Position numbers and translations under genes: made by a program. Below the pieces are notes generated by a model. That model did no database searches. It saw only the letters and a list, made by a program, of their open reading frames with translations, and was not told the origin of the DNA. A stretch of DNA of 64,000 nt. Origin: Limnohabitans_A sp048020265 (GTDB taxonomy: Bacteria > Pseudomonadota > Gammaproteobacteria > Burkholderiales > Burkholderiaceae_C). The stretch covers positions 1,054,001-1,118,000 of the forward strand of contig NZ_CP171843.1 in NCBI RefSeq assembly GCF_048020265.1, written 5' to 3'. Shown one piece after another: positions 60,258 through 64,000 of this stretch (position 1 is its first letter; the number at the start of each line of letters is the position of its first letter).

Positions 60258-61754
60258 ATGCCTTCATCTGTAGATTCTGATTTGACGGGTTTGCCCAAAG
60301 ATGCTCAGAGCATTTTGAACCTGGCGGCCAAATCCTTGTTCGACGTTTTTGCACACGCCAGCGAGGGCATGCTGCTGGTGGACCGCTCGGGCTGTGTGGT
60401 CTGGATCAACGACCAGTACCGACGTTATCTGCCCGCGCTGGGCTTTGCCAGTGAGCAGGACTTTGTGGGCCAGCCTGTGGCCGAGGTGATTCAAAACACG
60501 CAGATGCAGCGTGTGCTGGAGACTGGCAAACCTATCCTGATCGACTTGCTGACCAACAAGGCAGGCACTTTTGTGGTGAGCCGATTTCCCCTGCGTGACG
60601 ATGCTGGGCAGGTGATTGGCGCTTTGGGTGTGGTGCTCTTTGATCAGGCACAGTCCAATTTACAGCCGTTTTTGGCCAAGTTTTCCTTGATGCAGCGCGA
60701 ACTGGATGAGGCCCGCGATGCGCTGGCTGTTCAGCGTCGCACAGGTTTGGGTCTGCGTCAGGCGCGGCACAGCTTTGCGAGTTTCATTGGCGCCAGTGCA
60801 CCCGTGGTGGCACTCAAGCGTCAAGCCAGAAGGGCGGCCCAGTCCAGCAGCCCGGTGTTGCTGCTGGGCGAAACGGGCACAGGCAAGGAGCTGCTGGCCC
60901 ACGCGATCCATGCCGCTTCGCCGCGTGCCAAAGGGCCTTTGGTGAGCGTGAACATTGCTGCTGTGCCGGAGACCTTGCTTGAAGCCGAGTTTTTTGGTGT
61001 GGCTCCCGGGGCTTACACCGGGGCAGATCGCAAGGGCCGAGACGGCAAATTCAGACTGGCCGACGGAGGCACTCTCTTTCTGGATGAAATTGGGGACATG
61101 CCCTTGGGTCTGCAGGCCAAACTGTTGCGTGCCTTGCAGGAGGGCGAAATCGAACCTTTGGGTTCTAACCGTCTGGTGCCTTTTGATGCGCGCGTGATTG
61201 CGGCCACCTCGCGCGACTTGCCCAAGCTTGTGCAGGCTGGCCAGTTTCGGGAAGACTTGTTTTACCGCTTGAATGTGTTGCCCTTGCGGGTGCCGCCTTT
61301 GCGCGAGCGCGCCAGCGACATTCCTGCTTTGCTGGAAGTCTTGGCTGAAGATTTGGCTTTGCGCAACGAGTTGCCGCACCCGGAGTTCAGTGCGCAGGCG
61401 GTGGCCTTGTTGTCGGCCCAGCATTGGCGCGGCAATGTGCGCGAATTGCGCAACGTGATCGAGCAGCTCTTGTTGCGCAGCGAGACCGGTGTCATGGATG
61501 CCGCCGAGGTCGAGTCAGTGCTGCGCGAGTCAGGGCTCAGCCAGATTTTCCCGGTGCCTGCCGATGTTGGCCAAAGCGTATTGCAAGAGGCGGTTGGCGA
61601 TGCCGATGCGTGGCTTCAACCGCTGTCGCAACAGGTGCAGGCCTTGGAGCGCTTGGCCGTGGCCAGAGCCTTGGCCCTGACTCGAGGCAACAAAGTGGCG
61701 GCGGCCAAAATGTTGGGCCTCTCCCGTGCAAAGCTGTACCAGCGGCTTCCCTGA
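60258..61754 (+). CDS. Sigma-54-dependent enhancer-binding regulator, PAS-AAA+-Fis
   Basis: 498 residues. PAS domain at about 25-135 (DVFAHASEGMLLVDRSGCVVWINDQYRRYLP). AAA+ domain with Walker A GETGTGKE at 204-211, the sigma-54 loop GAYTGA at 251-256 (Tyr in place of the common Phe), Walker B GGTLFLDEIGDM, and the Arg-finger region FREDLFYRLNVLPLRVPPLRER. A Fis-type helix-turn-helix ends the protein (NKVAAAKMLGLSRAKLYQRL). The gene lies just upstream of a palindrome and a sigma-54 promoter, so it most likely activates the adjacent ABC transporter in response to a signal sensed by PAS. Confidence 0.95.
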   Translation: MPSSVDSDLTGLPKDAQSILNLAAKSLFDVFAHASEGMLLVDRSGCVVWINDQYRRYLPALGFASEQDFVGQPVAEVIQNTQMQRVLETGKPILIDLLTNKAGTFVVSRFPLRDDAGQVIGALGVVLFDQAQSNLQPFLAKFSLMQRELDEARDALAVQRRTGLGLRQARHSFASFIGASAPVVALKRQARRAAQSSSPVLLLGETGTGKELLAHAIHAASPRAKGPLVSVNIAAVPETLLEAEFFGVAPGAYTGADRKGRDGKFRLADGGTLFLDEIGDMPLGLQAKLLRALQEGEIEPLGSNRLVPFDARVIAATSRDLPKLVQAGQFREDLFYRLNVLPLRVPPLRERASDIPALLEVLAEDLALRNELPHPEFSAQAVALLSAQHWRGNVRELRNVIEQLLLRSETGVMDAAEVESVLRESGLSQIFPVPADVGQSVLQEAVGDADAWLQPLSQQVQALERLAVARALALTRGNKVAAAKMLGLSRAKLYQRLP

Positions 61755-61756
61755 TT

Positions 61757-61773
61757 TGTATGAATTTCATACA
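61757..61773. promoter_or_regulatory. 17-bp palindrome, predicted enhancer (UAS) for the sigma-54 regulator
   Basis: TGTATGAA-T-TTCATACA, a perfect 8-bp inverted repeat with a 1-base centre. It begins 3 bases after the regulator's stop codon and lies about 125 bp upstream of the -24/-12 promoter, a suitable distance for an enhancer-binding protein with a Fis-type domain. Confidence 0.65.
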
Positions 61774-61895
61774 GTTGTATTTTTATTGAACATCTAAATT
61801 GTCTTTTAAAAATACATTTCGGCTTGCAATTTCAAGTTTTTGAAAAAAACTCAATGCGATCAAGAGTTTAGCGGGTTCGAGTGGCCGGGTGCTGC

Positions 61896-61911
61896 TGGCA
61901 CAGCTTGTGCA
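61896..61911 (+). promoter_or_regulatory. Sigma-54 (-24/-12) promoter
   Basis: TGGCACAGCTTGTGCA. The invariant GG (61897-61898) and GC (61909-61910) are spaced exactly as in consensus TGGCAC-N5-TTGC, with one mismatch in the -12 half. The predicted start is about 61922, roughly 37 bases before the binding-protein ATG. Confidence 0.75.
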
Positions 61912-61958
61912 AGGTTCACAGGGCGATAACCGTCAGTTCACTTCTAAAGGAGACCCAC

Positions 61959-63146
61959 ATGTTTCGTCGACACCTCATTTCCTTGGCCGCTCTGGCCGTC
62001 ACCACCGCTGTGATCCCTGCCGCCATGGCACAAGGCAAGGACATCAAGATTGCCCACATATACAGCAAGACCGGGCCACTGGAAGCCTATGGCAAGCAAA
62101 CCCAAACCGGTCTGATGATGGGTTTGAGCTACGCCACAGGCGGCACCATGGAGGTGGCGGGCCGCAAGATCGTGGTCATCGAAAAAGACGACCAGGGCAA
62201 GCCCGACCTGGGCAAGAACCTGCTGGCCGCCGCTTATGGCGACGACAAGGTGGACCTGGCCGTGGGTCCGACCGCCTCGCCTGTTGCGCTGGCCATGTTG
62301 CCGGTGGCCGAAGAGTACAAAAAGATTTTGCTGGTCGAGCCAGCTGTAGCCGATTCGATCACCGGTGACAAGTGGAACAAATACATCTTCCGCACCGGCC
62401 GCAACAGCAGCCAGGACGCGATTGCCAACGCCGTGGCGGTGGACAAGGAAGGTGTGAGCATCGTCACCATGGCGCAGGATTCGGCCTTTGGCCGTGATGG
62501 TGTCAAGGCCTACAAGGACGCGATCAAGAAGGCCAAGTTGGTGCACGAAGAGTACCTGCCGCCGGCCACCACCGATTTCACTGCCGGTGCGCAGCGCATG
62601 ATCGACAAGCTCAAGGGTTTGCCCGGCCGCAAGATCATCTTCATCATCTGGGCCGGTGGCAACCCGTTCAAGATCGCCGACATGGACTTGAAGCGCCACG
62701 GCATCGAGATCGCCACGGGCGGTAACATCCTGCCCGCCATGGTGGCCTACAAGCAGTTCCCCGGCATGGAGGGTGCGGCCTACTATTACTTCGGCATGCC
62801 CAAGAACCCGGTGAACGACGCCATGGTGGCTTCGCACTACCAGCAGTTCAAATCGCCGCCTGACTTCTTCACGGCAGGTGGTTTTTCGGCCGCCATGGCC
62901 GTGGTCACCGCATTGAAGAAGACCAACGGCGACACCAACACCAACAAGCTCATCAGCACCATGGAAGGCATGAGCTTTGACACGCCCAAGGGCAAGATGA
63001 CCTTCCGCAAGGAAGACCACCAGGCCATGCAGAGCATGTACCACTTCAAGATCAAGGTCGATCCGGCGTTCGCCTGGGGCGTGCCCGAGCTGATCCGCGA
63101 GATCAAGCCCGAAGAAATGAACGTACCCATCCGCAACAAACGCTGA
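61959..63146 (+). CDS. Branched-chain-amino-acid-type ABC transporter, substrate-binding protein
   Basis: 395 residues from the ATG at 61959 with AAAGGAGA upstream. Signal peptide (FRRHLISLAALAVTTAVIPAAMAQ). LivK-type two-lobe fold: IAHIYSKTGPLEAYGKQTQTGLMMGL, VDLAVGPTASPVALAMLPVAEE and GGFSAAMAVVTALKK. Ligands of this family include branched amino acids, amides and aromatic acids; the sequence does not say which. Shares one base with the livG start (TGATG). Confidence 0.92.
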   Translation: MFRRHLISLAALAVTTAVIPAAMAQGKDIKIAHIYSKTGPLEAYGKQTQTGLMMGLSYATGGTMEVAGRKIVVIEKDDQGKPDLGKNLLAAAYGDDKVDLAVGPTASPVALAMLPVAEEYKKILLVEPAVADSITGDKWNKYIFRTGRNSSQDAIANAVAVDKEGVSIVTMAQDSAFGRDGVKAYKDAIKKAKLVHEEYLPPATTDFTAGAQRMIDKLKGLPGRKIIFIIWAGGNPFKIADMDLKRHGIEIATGGNILPAMVAYKQFPGMEGAAYYYFGMPKNPVNDAMVASHYQQFKSPPDFFTAGGFSAAMAVVTALKKTNGDTNTNKLISTMEGMSFDTPKGKMTFRKEDHQAMQSMYHFKIKVDPAFAWGVPELIREIKPEEMNVPIRNKR

Positions 63147-63910
63147 TGCTACAAACCAACAACTTGACCGTGCGGTTTGGCGGTCATGTGGCGGTTAATG
63201 CGGTCTCGTGCCGCTTTGAACCCGGCACGCTGACCGCCATCGTCGGCCCCAACGGGGCAGGCAAGACCACGTACTTCAACCTCATCTCAGGGCAGTTGCC
63301 TGTGACCGATGGCACGGTGCACTTGAACGGGCGCGAGCTGACCGGTTTGCCTGCTTCGGCACGCACCCGCGCTGGCTTGGGCCGGGCGTTCCAGCTGACC
63401 AACCTCTTCCCGAACCTGTCGGTGTTGGAGAACGTGCGCCTGGCCGTGCAGGCCACGAAAGAGGGTGCCCACCGCCGCGGTTTGAACCTGTGGAGCATCT
63501 GGAGCGACCACGCGGCTTTGACCAACCGGGCTTTGGACATTCTGCAATCCGTGTCGATGACCGCGCAGCAGGATGCCCCGGTGTCCAGCTTGCCGCACGG
63601 CGACCAGCGCAAGCTGGAAGTGGCGCTCTTGATGGCACTGGAGCCTTCGGTCTACATGTTCGACGAGCCCACGGCGGGCATGAGCCACGACGAAGCGCCG
63701 GTGATCCTGGACCTGATCCGGCAGCTCAAAAAAGACAAGACCAAAACCATCTTGCTGGTCGAGCACAAGATGGACGTGGTCCGCGAGCTGGCCGACCGCA
63801 TCATCGTGCTGCACAACGGCGCTTTGGTGGCCGATGGCGAGCCGAACGAGGTGATCGCGTCGCCCATCGTGCAAGAGGCCTACTTGGGCAAAGCCAGGGA
63901 GGCCGCATGA
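63146..63910 (+). CDS. livG: ABC transporter ATP-binding protein, LivG type
   Basis: 254 residues. Walker A GPNGAGKTTYFNLIS at about 34-48, the LivG-type insertion RTRAGLGRAFQLTNLFPNLSVLENV, the Q-loop, the ABC signature region in the form SSLPHGDQRKLEVALLMALEPSVYMFDEPTAG (signature LPHGDQ) and Walker B YMFDEPTAGMS. The C-terminus HNGALVADGEPNEVI...AYLG is family-typical. Energises uptake with LivF and the LivHM permeases, which should follow beyond the window. Confidence 0.95.
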   Translation: MLQTNNLTVRFGGHVAVNAVSCRFEPGTLTAIVGPNGAGKTTYFNLISGQLPVTDGTVHLNGRELTGLPASARTRAGLGRAFQLTNLFPNLSVLENVRLAVQATKEGAHRRGLNLWSIWSDHAALTNRALDILQSVSMTAQQDAPVSSLPHGDQRKLEVALLMALEPSVYMFDEPTAGMSHDEAPVILDLIRQLKKDKTKTILLVEHKMDVVRELADRIIVLHNGALVADGEPNEVIASPIVQEAYLGKAREAA

Positions 63911-64000
63911 ACGCGCCAAACATGGACAAGAATTTGCTCACCCTCGAAGGCGTGCACACCCACATCGGGGCTTACCACATCCTGCACGGCGTGGACTTGG
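63907..64000 (+). CDS. livF: ABC transporter ATP-binding protein, LivF type (5' part, cut by window edge)
   Basis: Only 31 codons are present: MNAPNMDKNLLTLEGVHTHI and continuing GAYHILHGVDL. This is the typical LivF N-terminus (LxVxGVHTHIGxYHILHGV). The ATG at 63907 overlaps the livG stop (ATGA), so translation is coupled. The Walker A and remainder lie beyond the window. Confidence 0.85.
   Translation, partial: MNAPNMDKNLLTLEGVHTHIGAYHILHGVDL

Larger units (their letters stand above)
61755..61958. promoter_or_regulatory. Regulatory region of the ABC transporter operon
   Basis: 204 bases, A+T-rich, holding a perfect 17-bp palindrome at the start and a sigma-54 promoter near the end, with an AAAGGAGA ribosome-binding site just before 61959. 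A second short palindrome TTTCAA/TTGAAA is at 61830-61845. The layout matches an enhancer-to-promoter distance of about 130 bp. Confidence 0.7.

Overview
The window reads as a chromosomal segment of a Betaproteobacterium of order Burkholderiales, most like family Comamonadaceae (a Limnohabitans/Rhodoferax-type bacterium). This is inferred from high G+C, the order of housekeeping genes (exbB-exbD-lpxK-Trm112-kdsB-adk, glyA-nrdR, cysS-DNA glycosylase-accA-tilS-lysC), Gram-negative lipid A and Kdo genes, and the look of the proteins. The species is not determined. No IS element, prophage, integrase or CRISPR array is visible.

Layout. 1-33.3 kb is core chromosome: a 2-hydroxyacid dehydrogenase fragment; lexA with two tandem SOS boxes, divergent from an asparaginase; the envelope/nucleotide cluster adk, kdsB, Trm112-like, lpxK, exbD, exbB on the minus strand; xseA and sodB; an SDR, an LhgO-like oxidase and a thioesterase; pyrD divergent from rpiA; ribD; a small minor-pilin cluster (pilV, pilX, pilW, pilE, with fimT divergent); nrdR and glyA, the latter preceded by a ZTP (pfl-motif) riboswitch; a transglycosylase; a DUF349 protein; lpxH, two cyclophilins and a TPR protein; then cysS, a DNA glycosylase, accA, tilS, lysC and tRNA-Ser(GCT).

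33.5-60.2 kb is an accessory surface/secretion island, all on the plus strand: a secreted Ppx/GppA-like protein, a REC-AraC response regulator and a 7TMR-DISM hybrid histidine kinase. These are followed by a two-partner secretion pair (an FhaC-like TpsB and a 3,430-residue TpsA adhesin). Tightly packed behind the adhesin lie a DUF4239-like membrane protein, a TPR/collagen-like/secretin fusion, a secreted pentapeptide-repeat protein and a periplasmic binding protein. A second block holds two secreted coiled-coil proteins, two paralogous small Cys-rich secreted proteins (one with HELRH) and another binding protein. The packing suggests one machine: a signalling module, a giant exoprotein with its own transporter, and envelope parts that may anchor, gate or sense it. 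This is the best candidate in the window for an undescribed system.

60.2-64 kb is a sigma-54 enhancer-binding regulator followed by a branched-chain-amino-acid-type ABC transporter operon (binding protein, LivG, start of LivF). A perfect 17-bp palindrome and a -24/-12 promoter lie between them.
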